A model generated the notes under the pieces. That model made no database searches and had not been told where the DNA came from. It saw only the letters and a list, made by a program, of their open reading frames with translations. From Frigidibacter oleivorans (lineage in GTDB: Bacteria > Pseudomonadota > Alphaproteobacteria > Rhodobacterales > Rhodobacteraceae): DNA of 64,000 nucleotides. Within the stretch, counting starts at the first letter, position 1; each line of letters starts with the position of its first letter. The DNA lies in contig NZ_RJRZ01000019.1 of the NCBI RefSeq assembly GCF_003993775.1, forward strand, positions 1 to 64,000, read 5' to 3'. Shown here piece after piece: positions 18,731-27,665 of the stretch. A program made the translations under genes and the position numbers.

Positions 18731-18760
18731 TTGATCCGGCGACTCGGCTGCTGCTAGCCT
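18731..18760 (+). promoter_or_regulatory. Candidate promoter of the secreted-protein gene at 18789
   Basis: TTGATC (18731-18736), 18 bases, then TAGCCT (18755-18760), 28 bases before the start codon. Weak -10 but good -35 and spacing. Confidence 0.4.
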
Positions 18761-18788
18761 GAGCGGACATACCAGAAGGAACACGGCA

Positions 18789-19139
18789 ATGTTTCGAGGG
18801 ACAGTCAGGATTCGGCCGCGCGTTGCGGCCATGGTGGCCATCTGCGCCATGCTGCCCGTGGCGGGCCCCGCCGCGGCGCAGAACGACCCGGCAGAGCGCG
18901 TCAGCTTTCCGCGCGCGTTGCTGCCCTATGTCTACAGCGTGAAGTCGCACAGTCGCGACCACTATTCGGTGCAGGTGGAAACCGGCTTCGTCGGTCCGGC
19001 GCAGGCCGCGCTGGCGGTGCAACCGCTGTGCGGCGCGCGGGGCAAGAAGGCGGTGGCCTCGTCGCCCGCCAAGGTGATCCTCGACAATGTGGGCGAGGTC
19101 GTGCAGGCGTCGCTGTCCTATCAGGTGCGCTGCCGCTGA
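18789..19139 (+). CDS. Small secreted protein of unknown function
   Basis: 116 residues with a signal peptide (RVAAMVAICAMLPVAGPAAAQ, cleavage likely after AAA) and a mature domain with SHSRDHYSVQVETGFVGPAQAAL and two cysteines (LCGAR, VRCR). Likely periplasmic. I do not recognise the family. It is followed by about 220 bases of non-coding sequence before cspA. Confidence 0.68.
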   Translation: MFRGTVRIRPRVAAMVAICAMLPVAGPAAAQNDPAERVSFPRALLPYVYSVKSHSRDHYSVQVETGFVGPAQAALAVQPLCGARGKKAVASSPAKVILDNVGEVVQASLSYQVRCR

Positions 19140-19275
19140 TCGCGGCCTGACGGCCCGTGGCAGGACCGCTGGCGCCCTCGGCGCGGCGGTCTCTGGCCGG
19201 CTGTCCGATCTCGGACCTCGGGGCAATAGGGCGACGATGGCCTTGCCGGCCGGCCGGTGTCTTCGACCCCCGGAA

Positions 19276-19304
19276 CACAAACGGCCCGCAGCAGGTGCGG
19301 GCCG
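19276..19304 (-). terminator. Terminator downstream of cspA
   Basis: Minus strand: a nine-base stem CGGCCCGCA/TGCGGGCCG with a five-base loop, followed by TTTGTG. It lies about 58 bases after the cspA stop. Confidence 0.7.
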
Positions 19305-19361
19305 CGATCCACGCGCAGGCCGGGCGAGGGCGTGATCCCCGCGATCCGGCCGCAGGTGCGG

Positions 19362-19568
19362 TCAGAGCAGCTTCAGGTCGGTGGCCGAGGCGCGGCCGTC
19401 GCGGCCGGACTGCAGTTCATAGGCGATCTTCTGGTTGTCGTTCAGCCCCTTGAGGCCGGCACGTTCCACCGCCGAGATATGCACGAACACGTCCTTGCCG
19501 CCCTCGTCAGGCGCGATGAAGCCATAGCCCTTGGTGGAATTGAACCATTTCACGGTGCCCGTGGCCAT
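19362..19568 (-). CDS. cspA: Cold-shock domain protein
   Basis: 68 residues, starting MATGTVKWFNSTKGYGFI, with RNP1 (KGYGFI) and RNP2-like DVFVHIS motifs. This is a single OB-fold RNA chaperone. The ATG at 19568 has GGAGAG upstream; an earlier in-frame Met at 19589 would add seven residues (MNEESDG) but lacks a better ribosome-binding site. A leader of more than 100 bases precedes it, which is common for cold-shock genes and may act in temperature control. The exact csp paralog is uncertain. Confidence 0.93.
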   Translation of the reverse strand: MATGTVKWFNSTKGYGFIAPDEGGKDVFVHISAVERAGLKGLNDNQKIAYELQSGRDGRASATDLKLL

Positions 19569-19727
19569 TCCGTCACTCTCCTCGTTCATCCTCCCGCAGC
19601 GTCATTGCCGTCGGGCCGTGCAGCCAGGTCTTCCAAGTCTTCCGGCTGCCCCGTGCCAGGGAGCGGTAGGAAAGTCTGCGGACACGCGAAGACAGTTTGG
19701 GGGATTCGCGTATAAAAGCAAGCATGA

Positions 19728-19759
19728 AAGCGGGCCGCGCACAGCGGCGCGACCCGCTT
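19728..19759 (-). terminator. Terminator-like hairpin downstream of thrS
   Basis: An inverted repeat, AAGCGGG..CGCGC paired with GCGCG.CCCGCTT around a short loop with one mismatch, begins 35 bases after the thrS stop. On the minus strand TTTCATGC follows. Confidence 0.6.
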
Positions 19760-19793
19760 GCGGGGCAGGGTTCGAATCGACGCCTTCCTGCCG

Positions 19794-21740
19794 TCAGCGC
19801 AGGTCGGGCGGGGTCGCTTCGGCCGAGAGTTGCGCCACGACGGCGTCGAGTCCCAGCGACTCGGTTCGCGTCTCGCCGAGGCGGCGCAACGAGACGCTGC
19901 GTTCCTCCACCTCTTTCATCCCGATGGCAAGGATTACCGGCACCTTGCCGACGGAATGTTCGCGGACCTTGTAGTTGATCTTCTCGTTGCGGGTATCGGC
20001 CTCGGCGCGCAGGCCGCGTGCCCGCAGCGCCGCCACCACCTCGGCCACATAGCCGTCGGCATCCGACACGATCGAGGCCACTACCACCTGCCGGGGCGCC
20101 AGCCAGAACGGAAGCTTGCCCGCGTAGTTCTCGATCAGGATGCCGAGGAAGCGTTCGAACGAGCCCAGAACCGCGCGGTGCAGCATGTAGGGCCGGTGCT
20201 TGCCGCCATCCTCGCCCACGAATTCCGCCCCCAGCCGGTCGGGCAGGTTCGGGTCGACCTGGAAGGTGCCGCACTGCCATTCGCGCCCGATGGCATCCGT
20301 CAGCTTGAAGTCGAGCTTCGGGCCGTAGAAGGCGCCGTCGCCCTCGTTGATCTCATAGGGCAGGCCCAGCTTCTCGATCGCGCCCTTCAGCGCGCCCTCG
20401 ACCTTGTCCCACTGTTCGTCCGTGCCGATCCGAACCTCGGGCCGGGTGGACAGCTTGATGTCGAACCGCTCGAAGCCCAGATCGCGATAGACCGACGAGA
20501 GCAGCTCGATGAAACCCGCGCATTCGGATTCGATCTGGTCCTCGGTGCAGAAGATATGCGCGTCGTCCTGCGTGAAGCCGCGCACCCGCATCAGACCGTG
20601 CATTGAGCCCGAGGATTCGTAGCGGTGGCAGGACCCGAATTCCGCCAGCCGCAGCGGCAGGTCGCGATAGGATTTCAGGCCCTGGTTGTAGACCTGTACG
20701 TGGCAGGGGCAGTTCATCGGCTTCAGCGCGTTGATCCGCTTTTCCTTCGCGCCTTCCTCGTCGACCTCGACGATGAACATGTTCTCGCGATAGGCCTCCC
20801 AGTGGCCGGATTTTTCCCACAGCACCCGGTCCACCACCTGCGGCGTGCGGATTTCGCGATAGCCTGCGCTGCGCTGCCGGCGGCGCATGTAGTCTTCCAG
20901 CGTGCGATAGACCGTCCAGCCGTTGGGGTGCCAGAACACCATGCCCGGCGCCTCTTCCTGCAGGTGGAACAACTCCATCTCGCGGCCCAGCTTGCGGTGG
21001 TCGCGCTTCGCGGCCTCCTCGAGCATGGTCAGATGTGCCTTCAGGTCGTCGCGGTTGCGGAAGGCCACGCCCTGGATCCGCTGCAGCTGCGGCCGGTTCA
21101 CGTCGCCGAACCAGTAGGCGCCCGACACGCCCATCAGCTTGAAGGCATCGGCGGGCAGCTGCCCCGTATGCTGCAGATGCGGGCCGCGGCACAGGTCCTG
21201 CCAGTCGCCGTGCCAGTACATGCGGATCGGCGCGCCTTCGGGGATGCGGTCGATCAGCTCGATCTTGAAGGGCTCGCGCCGCTGTTCGTAATAGGCCAGC
21301 GCCCGGTCGCGCGACCAGATCTCGGTCCGGACCGGCTCGCGGGCGCTGATGATCTCGCGCATGCGCTTCTCGATCGCGCCCAGATCCTCGGGGGTGAAGG
21401 CCTCGGCGCGGTCGAAGTCGTAGAACCAGCCCTTTTCCGTCACCGGGCCGATGGTGACCTTCACGTCCGGCCACAGCTCCTGCACGGCGCGCGCCATGAC
21501 ATGGGCGAAGTCGTGGCGGATCAGTTCCAGGGCCGCGGCATCGTCCTTCATCGTGTTGATGGAGATGGCGGCGTCGGCCTCGATCGGCCAGGCCAGATCC
21601 CAATGCGCCCCGTCCACCCGGGCGGAAATCGCGGCCTTGGCCAGCGACGGCGCGATGGAGGCGGCCACCTCGGCGGGCGTCACCCCCGCGTCGTAACGGC
21701 GGATGCTGCCATCGGGAAAGGTCAGGGAAATCTGGCTCAT
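19794..21740 (-). CDS. thrS: Threonyl-tRNA synthetase
   Basis: 648 residues, the normal length. Domains in order: TGS (about 1-62, [26 protein letters not shown]), the editing domain with [17 protein letters not shown], the class II catalytic core with [21 protein letters not shown] (zinc-site Cys) and [14 protein letters not shown], and an anticodon-binding domain after about residue 540. It charges tRNA-Thr and edits mis-charged serine. The start at 21740 was chosen at the TGS beginning, and a promoter with a perfect -35 lies about 60-85 bases upstream. Confidence 0.98.
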   Translation of the reverse strand: MSQISLTFPDGSIRRYDAGVTPAEVAASIAPSLAKAAISARVDGAHWDLAWPIEADAAISINTMKDDAAALELIRHDFAHVMARAVQELWPDVKVTIGPVTEKGWFYDFDRAEAFTPEDLGAIEKRMREIISAREPVRTEIWSRDRALAYYEQRREPFKIELIDRIPEGAPIRMYWHGDWQDLCRGPHLQHTGQLPADAFKLMGVSGAYWFGDVNRPQLQRIQGVAFRNRDDLKAHLTMLEEAAKRDHRKLGREMELFHLQEEAPGMVFWHPNGWTVYRTLEDYMRRRQRSAGYREIRTPQVVDRVLWEKSGHWEAYRENMFIVEVDEEGAKEKRINALKPMNCPCHVQVYNQGLKSYRDLPLRLAEFGSCHRYESSGSMHGLMRVRGFTQDDAHIFCTEDQIESECAGFIELLSSVYRDLGFERFDIKLSTRPEVRIGTDEQWDKVEGALKGAIEKLGLPYEINEGDGAFYGPKLDFKLTDAIGREWQCGTFQVDPNLPDRLGAEFVGEDGGKHRPYMLHRAVLGSFERFLGILIENYAGKLPFWLAPRQVVVASIVSDADGYVAEVVAALRARGLRAEADTRNEKINYKVREHSVGKVPVILAIGMKEVEERSVSLRRLGETRTESLGLDAVVAQLSAEATPPDLR

Positions 21741-21797
21741 GGCCGGTTCCTCGTCGGTTTGGCGCCCACGGAACGCCCGGTTGCGGGTTGTTCCGCC

Positions 21798-21826
21798 TCT
21801 ATCCGTCTTTCGCCGGGCACTGTCAA
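21798..21826 (-). promoter_or_regulatory. Candidate promoter of thrS
   Basis: Minus strand: consensus TTGACA (21826-21821), 17 bases, GATAGA (21803-21798). The leader to the start codon would be roughly 50 bases. No T-box or obvious leader peptide seen. Confidence 0.6.
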
Positions 21827-21937
21827 CGCGGGGGCCGCCGGGCCCGGACGCGCGGGCCTTGGCCTGCTGGCGGGACCGTGCATTGCCTTCGCCGCGGCAG
21901 CGCCTAGGATGGCCGGAAAAACAGCCGGAGCAGGACG

Positions 21938-22714
21938 ATGACCCAGATACCGACGCCGTTTCTGGCCACGCCGCAGGGGCGACGGATCGCCCATGTGCGG
22001 ACCGAAGGTCAGGGGCCGGGGGTCGTGTTCCTCGGCGGCTTCCGGTCGGACATGACCGGCACCAAGGCCACTGCGCTGGAGTCATGGGCGCAGCGGACGG
22101 GGCGGGCCTTTCTGCGCTTCGACTATTCCGGCCACGGGCAAAGTTCCGGCGACTTCCTCGACGGGTCGATCGGCGACTGGTTCGAGGATGCGATGGCCGC
22201 GATCCGGCAGCTGACGGAGGGGCCGCAGGTTCTGGTCGGCAGTTCGATGGGGGGCTGGATCTCGCTGCTGGTCGCCCGCGCGATGCCGGAACGGGTGGCG
22301 GGCCTCGTCACCATCGCCGCCGCGCCGGATTTCACCGAGGATTCCATGTGGGCGGGCTTCACCGACGCGCAGCGCGCGGAGCTGATGTCGGCGGGGCGGC
22401 TGGACCTGCCGTCGGATTATTCGCCCGACCCCTATGTCATTACCCGCCGGTTAATCGAGGACGGGCGCGACAGGCTGGTCCTGCGCCAGCCGCTGCACCT
22501 GCCGATGCCGGTCCGGCTGCTGCACGGCTCGGCCGATACCGACGTGCCCACCGCGGTCGGCATGCGGCTGTTCGACCATGCCAGCGGACCTGACATCCAG
22601 CTCTTGCTGGTGAAGGAGGCGGACCACCGCTTTTCCTCGCCGGACTGTCTGGCGCTGATCGAGGCCGCGGTGGAGGAGGTGCTGTCGCGGGTGCGCGGCG
22701 GTTCGGCGGCGTGA
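21938..22714 (+). CDS. Alpha/beta hydrolase (carboxylesterase/thioesterase type)
   Basis: 258 residues. The nucleophile elbow GSSMGG is intact, with the probable acid in [10 protein letters not shown] and His in [11 protein letters not shown]. The sequence [14 protein letters not shown] and [13 protein letters not shown] resemble the ABHD10-like group of small esterases/palmitoyl-thioesterases. The natural substrate is unknown. It lies divergent from thrS and 91 bases before a second hydrolase gene on the same strand. Confidence 0.85.
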   Translation: MTQIPTPFLATPQGRRIAHVRTEGQGPGVVFLGGFRSDMTGTKATALESWAQRTGRAFLRFDYSGHGQSSGDFLDGSIGDWFEDAMAAIRQLTEGPQVLVGSSMGGWISLLVARAMPERVAGLVTIAAAPDFTEDSMWAGFTDAQRAELMSAGRLDLPSDYSPDPYVITRRLIEDGRDRLVLRQPLHLPMPVRLLHGSADTDVPTAVGMRLFDHASGPDIQLLLVKEADHRFSSPDCLALIEAAVEEVLSRVRGGSAA

Positions 22715-22805
22715 GGCGCTTGTCGAAATCCTGCGATCCGCGGCCTGAATTGCGGGCCGTCCGGCCTCCAGCTTGTCTGCTCCCTGCAATCCGGGCGATG
22801 GACCG

Positions 22806-23528
22806 ATGACCGAGGATGCGGCAGAGCCGCTGCTGCTGATCCCCGGGCTGATGCAGGATGCGCGGGTCTTCTGGCACCAGATCATCACCCTGTCGGCCGA
22901 GCGGCCGGTGCAGGTGGCAAGCCTCGGCGCCGCCAGCGCGGTCGAGGACATGGCCCGTCTGGCGCTGGATCATGCCCCGCCGCGCTTTGCCGTGGCCGGC
23001 CACTGGCTGGGGGCGCTGGTGGCGATGGAGGTGCTGCGCCGCGCGCCCGAACGGGTGACGCGGATCGCGCTGATGGATGTGAACCCGCTGCCCGAGACGC
23101 CGCAACAGGCCGCCGCGCGCGAACCCCGGCTGGTCAAGGCGCGGGCGGGGCGGCTGGCCGAGATGATGCTGGAGGAGGTGCCGGCCTCGGCCCTGGCCGA
23201 CGGCCCGCAGCGGACCGAAGTGCTGGCGATCCTGCAGGACATGGCCGATGCGCTTGGACCCGAACCCTACCTCGCCCAGTCCCGCGCGCTGGTCCGCCGC
23301 CCCGATCACCAGCGCACGCTGCGCACCGCCCGGCTGCCGGCGCTGGTGCTGTGCGGCGAGGCCGACACGATCTGTCCGGTGCGCCGGCATGAATTCCTGG
23401 CGGAACTGATGCCGCATGCGCGGTTCCAGCTGATCCGGGGCGCGGGCCACCTGCCGATGCTGGAACAGCCCGAGGCGGTGACGGCGGCGCTGCAATCCTG
23501 GCTGCGGGCGCCGCTGCTGTTGCGCTGA
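22806..23528 (+). CDS. Alpha/beta hydrolase-fold protein lacking the nucleophile serine
   Basis: 240 residues from the ATG at 22806. The fold is clear (LLLIPGLMQDARVF, RIALMDVNPLPETP), and the acid (Asp187 in GEADTICPV) and base (His215 in GAGHLPMLEQP) are present. At the nucleophile elbow, however, the sequence is AGHWLGALVAMEV, where relatives read GHSLG: Trp67 (codon 23004-23006) replaces Ser. One base change (TCG to TGG) would explain it. It may be a pseudo-enzyme, use another chemistry, or reflect a sequence error. A TTG at 22773 could extend it by 11 residues. Confidence 0.8.
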   Translation: MTEDAAEPLLLIPGLMQDARVFWHQIITLSAERPVQVASLGAASAVEDMARLALDHAPPRFAVAGHWLGALVAMEVLRRAPERVTRIALMDVNPLPETPQQAAAREPRLVKARAGRLAEMMLEEVPASALADGPQRTEVLAILQDMADALGPEPYLAQSRALVRRPDHQRTLRTARLPALVLCGEADTICPVRRHEFLAELMPHARFQLIRGAGHLPMLEQPEAVTAALQSWLRAPLLLR

Positions 23529-23548
23529 CCCGGGGGCCAGCCCCGCGG

Positions 23549-24868
23549 TCAGACCGGGACCGCGTCCGACTCGCCCATGCCGCGCCGCTGGCGGCCGCCG
23601 CGGACGGCCCGCAGCGACGGCTTCGCGCCCGGCACCGCGGCCGAGGCCTGTTCCATGAAGGCCAGAACCAGCGGGCGGATGTTGTCGCGCCAGCTGCGGC
23701 CGGCGAAGATGCCGTAATGGCCCGCGCCCGGCTCCAGGTGGCTCGCCTTCTTGTCCGCCGGAACGCCGGTGCAGAGGTCGATGGCGGCAAGGCACTGGCC
23801 GGGGGCCGAGATGTCATCCTTCTCGCCCTCGACCACCATCACCGCCACCTGGGTGATCTTGCCGATATCCACCTGCTTCGCCCCGACGGTGAACACGTTC
23901 CGCGCGATTACCCGGCGCTTGAAGATGCGTTCCACCGTCGACAGGTAGAACTCCGCCGGCATGTCCATGACCGCGAGGTATTCATCGTAGAAGCGGTTGT
24001 GCTGGTCGTGGTCCGAGCTTTCGCCCTTGGCCGCGCGCATCATCTGCCCGAGGAAGGCCTCGCCGTGCCGGTCGATGTTCATCGAGATGAAGCTCTGCAG
24101 CTGCAGAAGCCCCGGATAGACCAGCCGGCCGGCGCCGCGATACTTGAAGCCCACGCGCTGGATCATCGCATGTTCCAGCTGGCCCATCGTCACGCGGCGG
24201 CCGAAATCCGTGACCTCGGTCTCGGCCGCGCCGGGGTCGATCGGCCCGCCGATCAGGGTCAGGGTCCGGGGCTGCGCGGCGGGCTCTTCCTCGGCCAGAT
24301 AGGCGGTGGCGGCCAGCGTCAGCGGCGCGGGCTGACAGACGGCGACCACATGCAGGTCCGGCCCCAGATGCCGCATGAAATCGACGAGGTAGAGCGTGTA
24401 GTCCTCGATGTCGAACTTGCCGGCGCTGACCGGAATGTCACGGGCATTGTGCCAGTCGGTGACGTAGACCTCGCAATCCGGCAAGAGGCTCGCCACCGTC
24501 GACCGCAGCAGCGTCGCGTAATGGCCCGACATCGGCGCCACCAGCAACACGCGCTTGGATTTCGGCGCGCGGCCCTGGGCACGGAAATGGATCAGGCTGC
24601 CGAAGGGGCGGGTCACCACCGTCTCGACCTGGACGATATGGTCGCGCCCGTCCTCGCCCACGACGGTGCGGATGCCCCAGTCGGGCTTGGCGACCATGCG
24701 CGAAAAGCTGCGTTCGGTGACCTCGCCCCAGGCCGCGATCATGTTGAACAGGGGGTGCGGCGCTAGGCCCCAGGCCGGGTAGGAGGCCATGGCCCGGGCC
24801 GTCGCGCCCAGCCATTCATTGGTGTTTCGCGCACTTTCCATCAGGTCGTAGGTGAACATGCTCTTCAT
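23549..24868 (-). CDS. phaZ: Intracellular polyhydroxyalkanoate depolymerase
   Basis: 439 residues, starting MKSMFTYDLMESARNTNEWLG, a PhaZ-type N-terminus. The nucleophile region reads VAVCQPAPLTL, with Cys178 where lipases have Ser, as in Ralstonia PhaZ1. LLVAPMSGHYATLLRSTV supplies the oxyanion region and EPGAGHYGIFAGRSW the catalytic His. It releases hydroxy acids from PHA granules in the cytoplasm. It faces away from phaC across a 98-base gap, so the two share a divergent control region. Confidence 0.93.
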   Translation of the reverse strand: MKSMFTYDLMESARNTNEWLGATARAMASYPAWGLAPHPLFNMIAAWGEVTERSFSRMVAKPDWGIRTVVGEDGRDHIVQVETVVTRPFGSLIHFRAQGRAPKSKRVLLVAPMSGHYATLLRSTVASLLPDCEVYVTDWHNARDIPVSAGKFDIEDYTLYLVDFMRHLGPDLHVVAVCQPAPLTLAATAYLAEEEPAAQPRTLTLIGGPIDPGAAETEVTDFGRRVTMGQLEHAMIQRVGFKYRGAGRLVYPGLLQLQSFISMNIDRHGEAFLGQMMRAAKGESSDHDQHNRFYDEYLAVMDMPAEFYLSTVERIFKRRVIARNVFTVGAKQVDIGKITQVAVMVVEGEKDDISAPGQCLAAIDLCTGVPADKKASHLEPGAGHYGIFAGRSWRDNIRPLVLAFMEQASAAVPGAKPSLRAVRGGRQRRGMGESDAVPV

Positions 24869-24966
24869 GGTGTCTCCTGTCCCGCCGGGGTCACGCACAT
24901 TCGTCGCTTTCCCCCCCGACAGGGCGACGGTATGCTTGTTTTCAAGGATAGGGAGGATGCCCCAGC

Positions 24967-26778
24967 ATGACAACCGCCGACAAGGGACAGCCCGGGTCCC
25001 AGCTGCCCGCTGCCGAGCGCGAGAAGCTCGAGGCGAACCTGCAGAAGCTGGAGGATCTGACCCAGCGTCTGACCCGCGCCCTGACCCACAAGCGCGCCGT
25101 CAACCCGGCGCTGGAGGGGCCGGGGCAGGAGCTGTACATGAAGGCCGCCGCCGCCTGGATGACCGAGGCGATGCAGCATCCGGGCCGCCTGCTGGAACAG
25201 CAGATCGGCTATTGGGGCAAGGCGGTGAAGCATTACGTCGACGCACAGCAGGCCTTGGCCAAGGGCAGCTTCGCGGTGCCCGAGGACCCGGGCCCGGCCG
25301 ACAAGCGCTTTGCCAACCCGCTGTGGAACAGCCACCCCTGGTTCAACTTCATCAAGCAGCAATACCTGATGTCGGCCGAGGCGATCCAGCAGGCGGTGGC
25401 GCAGCTGGACCATCTCGACCCGCGCGACCGGCGGCGGGTGGAATATTTCACCCGCCAGATCATCGACATGATGGCGCCCACCAACTTCCTCGCCACCAAT
25501 CCCGACGCGCTGGAACGGGCCTTGGCGACCGAGGGGCAAAGCCTCGTCGACGGGCTGGAAAACCTGGTCCGCGACCTCGAGGCGAACAACGGCGACCTGC
25601 TGATCACCCTGGCGGACATGAAGGCGTTCGAGGTGGGGCGCAACATCGCCACCTCGCCGGGGGCGGTCGTCTTCCGCAACGAGCTGTTCGAACTGATCCA
25701 GTATGCGCCCTCCACCGACAAGGTGCGCCGCATCCCGCTGGTGATCTTCCCGCCCTGGATCAACAAGTTCTACATCCTCGACCTGAAGCCCGCGAACAGT
25801 CTGGTGAAATGGATCGTCGACCAAGGCTTCACCCTGTTCGTCGTCAGCTGGAAGAATCCCGATCCCAGCTATGCGGATACCGGGATGGAAGATTATGTCC
25901 GCGACGGCTATCTGACCGCGATCGAGCAGGTGAAGCAGATCACCGGCGAGACGAAGGTGAACGCGGTCGGATATTGCATAGCGGGCACCACGCTGGCGCT
26001 GACGCTGGCGCTGATGCAGAAGCGGCGCGACCGGTCGGTGAATTCGGCGACCTTCTTCACGACCCTCACCGATTTTTCCGATCAGGGCGAATTCGTGCCC
26101 TTCCTCGATGACGATTTCGTCGACGGGATCGAGAACCAGGCCCGCTGCGACGGCATCCTGTCGAAATATTACATGACGCGGACCTTCTCCTATCTCCGCT
26201 CCAACGACCTGATCTATCAGCCGGCGATCCGCAGCTACATGATGGGCGAGGCGCCGCCCGCCTTCGACCTGCTGTTCTGGAACGGCGACGGCACCAATCT
26301 GCCGGCGCAGATGGCGGTGGAATATCTGCGCATGCTGTGCCAGCAGAACCGGTTCAGCACGGACGGCTTCCCGCTGATGGGCGAAACGCTGCGGCTGTCC
26401 GACGTGCAGACGCCATTCTGCGCGGTCGCCTGCGAGACCGACCATATCGCGGCCTGGCGCAGCAGCTTTTACGGGATGAGCCGGATGGGATCGAAGGACA
26501 AGACCTTCATCCTGTCGGAATCGGGCCATATCGCTGGTATCGTCAACCCGCCCACCCGCGACAAATACGGCCATTACCTCAGCGAGGTTCCCCTGGCCGA
26601 AGGCGCCGATGCCTGGAAACAGGCCGCGCGGTTTACCCGTGGCAGCTGGTGGCCGGAATGGGGGCGGTGGCTGGAGAAACGGTCGGGCGCGCTGGTGCCC
26701 GCGCGGCAACCGGGCGGCGACCGCCCGGTGCTGGCCCCGGCACCCGGAACCTATGTCGGGGAAGCGGTCCCCGGCTAA
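24967..26778 (+). CDS. phaC: Class I polyhydroxyalkanoate synthase
   Basis: 603 residues, the usual size for a class I enzyme. The lipase-like box GYCIAGTTLAL places the catalytic Cys at 337; the His is in ILSESGHIAGIVNPP and the Asp in CETDHIAAW. LVIFPPWINKFYILDLKP and FVVSWKNPDP are strong family marks. It polymerises (R)-3-hydroxyacyl-CoA into granules. AGGGAGG precedes the ATG by 10 bases. The N-terminal 90 residues are variable, as in other members. Confidence 0.96.
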   Translation: MTTADKGQPGSQLPAAEREKLEANLQKLEDLTQRLTRALTHKRAVNPALEGPGQELYMKAAAAWMTEAMQHPGRLLEQQIGYWGKAVKHYVDAQQALAKGSFAVPEDPGPADKRFANPLWNSHPWFNFIKQQYLMSAEAIQQAVAQLDHLDPRDRRRVEYFTRQIIDMMAPTNFLATNPDALERALATEGQSLVDGLENLVRDLEANNGDLLITLADMKAFEVGRNIATSPGAVVFRNELFELIQYAPSTDKVRRIPLVIFPPWINKFYILDLKPANSLVKWIVDQGFTLFVVSWKNPDPSYADTGMEDYVRDGYLTAIEQVKQITGETKVNAVGYCIAGTTLALTLALMQKRRDRSVNSATFFTTLTDFSDQGEFVPFLDDDFVDGIENQARCDGILSKYYMTRTFSYLRSNDLIYQPAIRSYMMGEAPPAFDLLFWNGDGTNLPAQMAVEYLRMLCQQNRFSTDGFPLMGETLRLSDVQTPFCAVACETDHIAAWRSSFYGMSRMGSKDKTFILSESGHIAGIVNPPTRDKYGHYLSEVPLAEGADAWKQAARFTRGSWWPEWGRWLEKRSGALVPARQPGGDRPVLAPAPGTYVGEAVPG

Positions 26779-26898
26779 GGCAAGGCGTTGATTGCACGGC
26801 GTTTTCCGCGGAGCCGCGACAGGCTCCGGGGCACTGCGGGCGTTTGCGGCTTTCCGAAAGATGCGCAAGCCGTCTTTCCCGCGTTACAAAAATTTCTT

Positions 26899-26910
26899 CT
26901 GCAGTGCAGC
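26899..26910. promoter_or_regulatory. PhaR-type operator, site 1
   Basis: The sequence CTGCAGTGCAGC lies just upstream of the -35 of the phaP promoter. P. denitrificans PhaR is reported to bind TGC-rich, CTGC-type sites near phaP and phaR; the match and position fit that. Assignment by similarity of sequence and gene context. Confidence 0.7.
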
Positions 26911-26918
26911 GATGGGGG

Positions 26919-26947
26919 TTGTAATGCTGCAGTGCAGCATCTATTAT
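26919..26947 (+). promoter_or_regulatory. Promoter of phaP
   Basis: TTGTAA (26919-26924), 17 bases, TATTAT (26942-26947). The second PhaR-type site fills the spacer, so PhaR binding would block RNA polymerase. The AT-rich stretch is distinct from the GC-rich surroundings. Confidence 0.7.
26927..26938. promoter_or_regulatory. PhaR-type operator, site 2
   Basis: A second exact CTGCAGTGCAGC, 28 bases after the first and lying between -35 and -10 of the phaP promoter. Confidence 0.75.
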
Positions 26948-26995
26948 ACTTGCCAGTCGAACAGGGCAGCCACCTGATCCACGAGGAGAATGAGA

Positions 26996-27448
26996 ATGCA
27001 GAATACCCAAGACTTCACGAAGGTCATGCAGGACATGATGCAGGCCTTCCCGATGGACGCCTCTGCCATGCAGGGCGCCTTCAAGACCCAGGCCGCCCTG
27101 ACCGAGAAAATGGCGAAGGTTGCTCTGGAAGCCGCCGAGAAATCGACCGAGATCTCGGCGAAATGGACCAAGGATACCATCGCCAAGCTGGGCAACCTCG
27201 CCTCGGCGAAGGAAGAGCCGACGGAATATTCCAAGGCGATGACCGACTTCGCCGCCGCCGCCGCCGAGATGGCCGCCGAGCATCTGGCCGCCTTCGCCGA
27301 AGTGGCGAAGAAGGTGCAGATGGAAACGGTCGAGCTGATGATGGCTGCCGGCAAGGACTTTTCCGAAGACGCGACCGCTGCGGTGAAGAAAGCCACCAAC
27401 GAGGCGACCGCCGCCACGAAAAAAGCCACCGTCACCCCGGCGAAGTGA
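26996..27448 (+). CDS. phaP: Phasin, PHA granule-coat protein
   Basis: 150 residues, rich in Ala, Lys, Glu and Met with no Cys, consistent with an amphipathic helical granule coat. FKTQAALTEKMAKVALEAAEKSTEISAKW-type heptads and a Lys/Ala/Thr-rich tail are typical of alphaproteobacterial phasins (split here into short quotes: TQAALTEKMAKVALEAAEKS). The start at 26996 is preferred over 26990 because GAGGAGA ends directly before 26990, giving it no spacing. The gene is under a PhaR-regulated promoter and closed by a strong terminator. Confidence 0.92.
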   Translation: MQNTQDFTKVMQDMMQAFPMDASAMQGAFKTQAALTEKMAKVALEAAEKSTEISAKWTKDTIAKLGNLASAKEEPTEYSKAMTDFAAAAAEMAAEHLAAFAEVAKKVQMETVELMMAAGKDFSEDATAAVKKATNEATAATKKATVTPAK

Positions 27449-27515
27449 TCGCCCGGACGGTCGTCTGACACGACGTCGGGCTGGCGCTCTCCTCCCTGCC
27501 GGCGCGACGATCTGG

Positions 27516-27543
27516 GGGCGGACCATCGGTCCGCCCTCTTTTT
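27516..27543 (+). terminator. Terminator of phaP
   Basis: Perfect nine-base stem GGGCGGACC/GGTCCGCCC, three-base loop, then TCTTTTT. It isolates abundant phaP message from phaR. Confidence 0.92.
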
Positions 27544-27599
27544 ATGTGCCGCGACGCGGCGCCACACGGGTCCGGTTGTCCCGCTGCGCATTCTTTCTG

Positions 27600-27629
27600 T
27601 TGTCTTTTTCTCCGGCCGCCGCGTAGTCT
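27600..27629 (+). promoter_or_regulatory. Candidate promoter of phaR
   Basis: TTGTCT (27600-27605), 18 bases, TAGTCT (27624-27629). A short CTGCAG-containing sequence (27647-27655, TTGCTGCAG) downstream, near the ribosome-binding site, could be a weak PhaR half-site for autoregulation. Confidence 0.5.
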
Positions 27630-27665
27630 TTCCGCATCGCAACAAATTGCTGCAGGGAGGTGGAC

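Noticed and set aside
19740-19790. GGTTCGAATC, a T-loop-like tRNA sequence near 19769
   Set aside because: No acceptor, D or anticodon arms can be drawn around it; it lies behind thrS beside a terminator.
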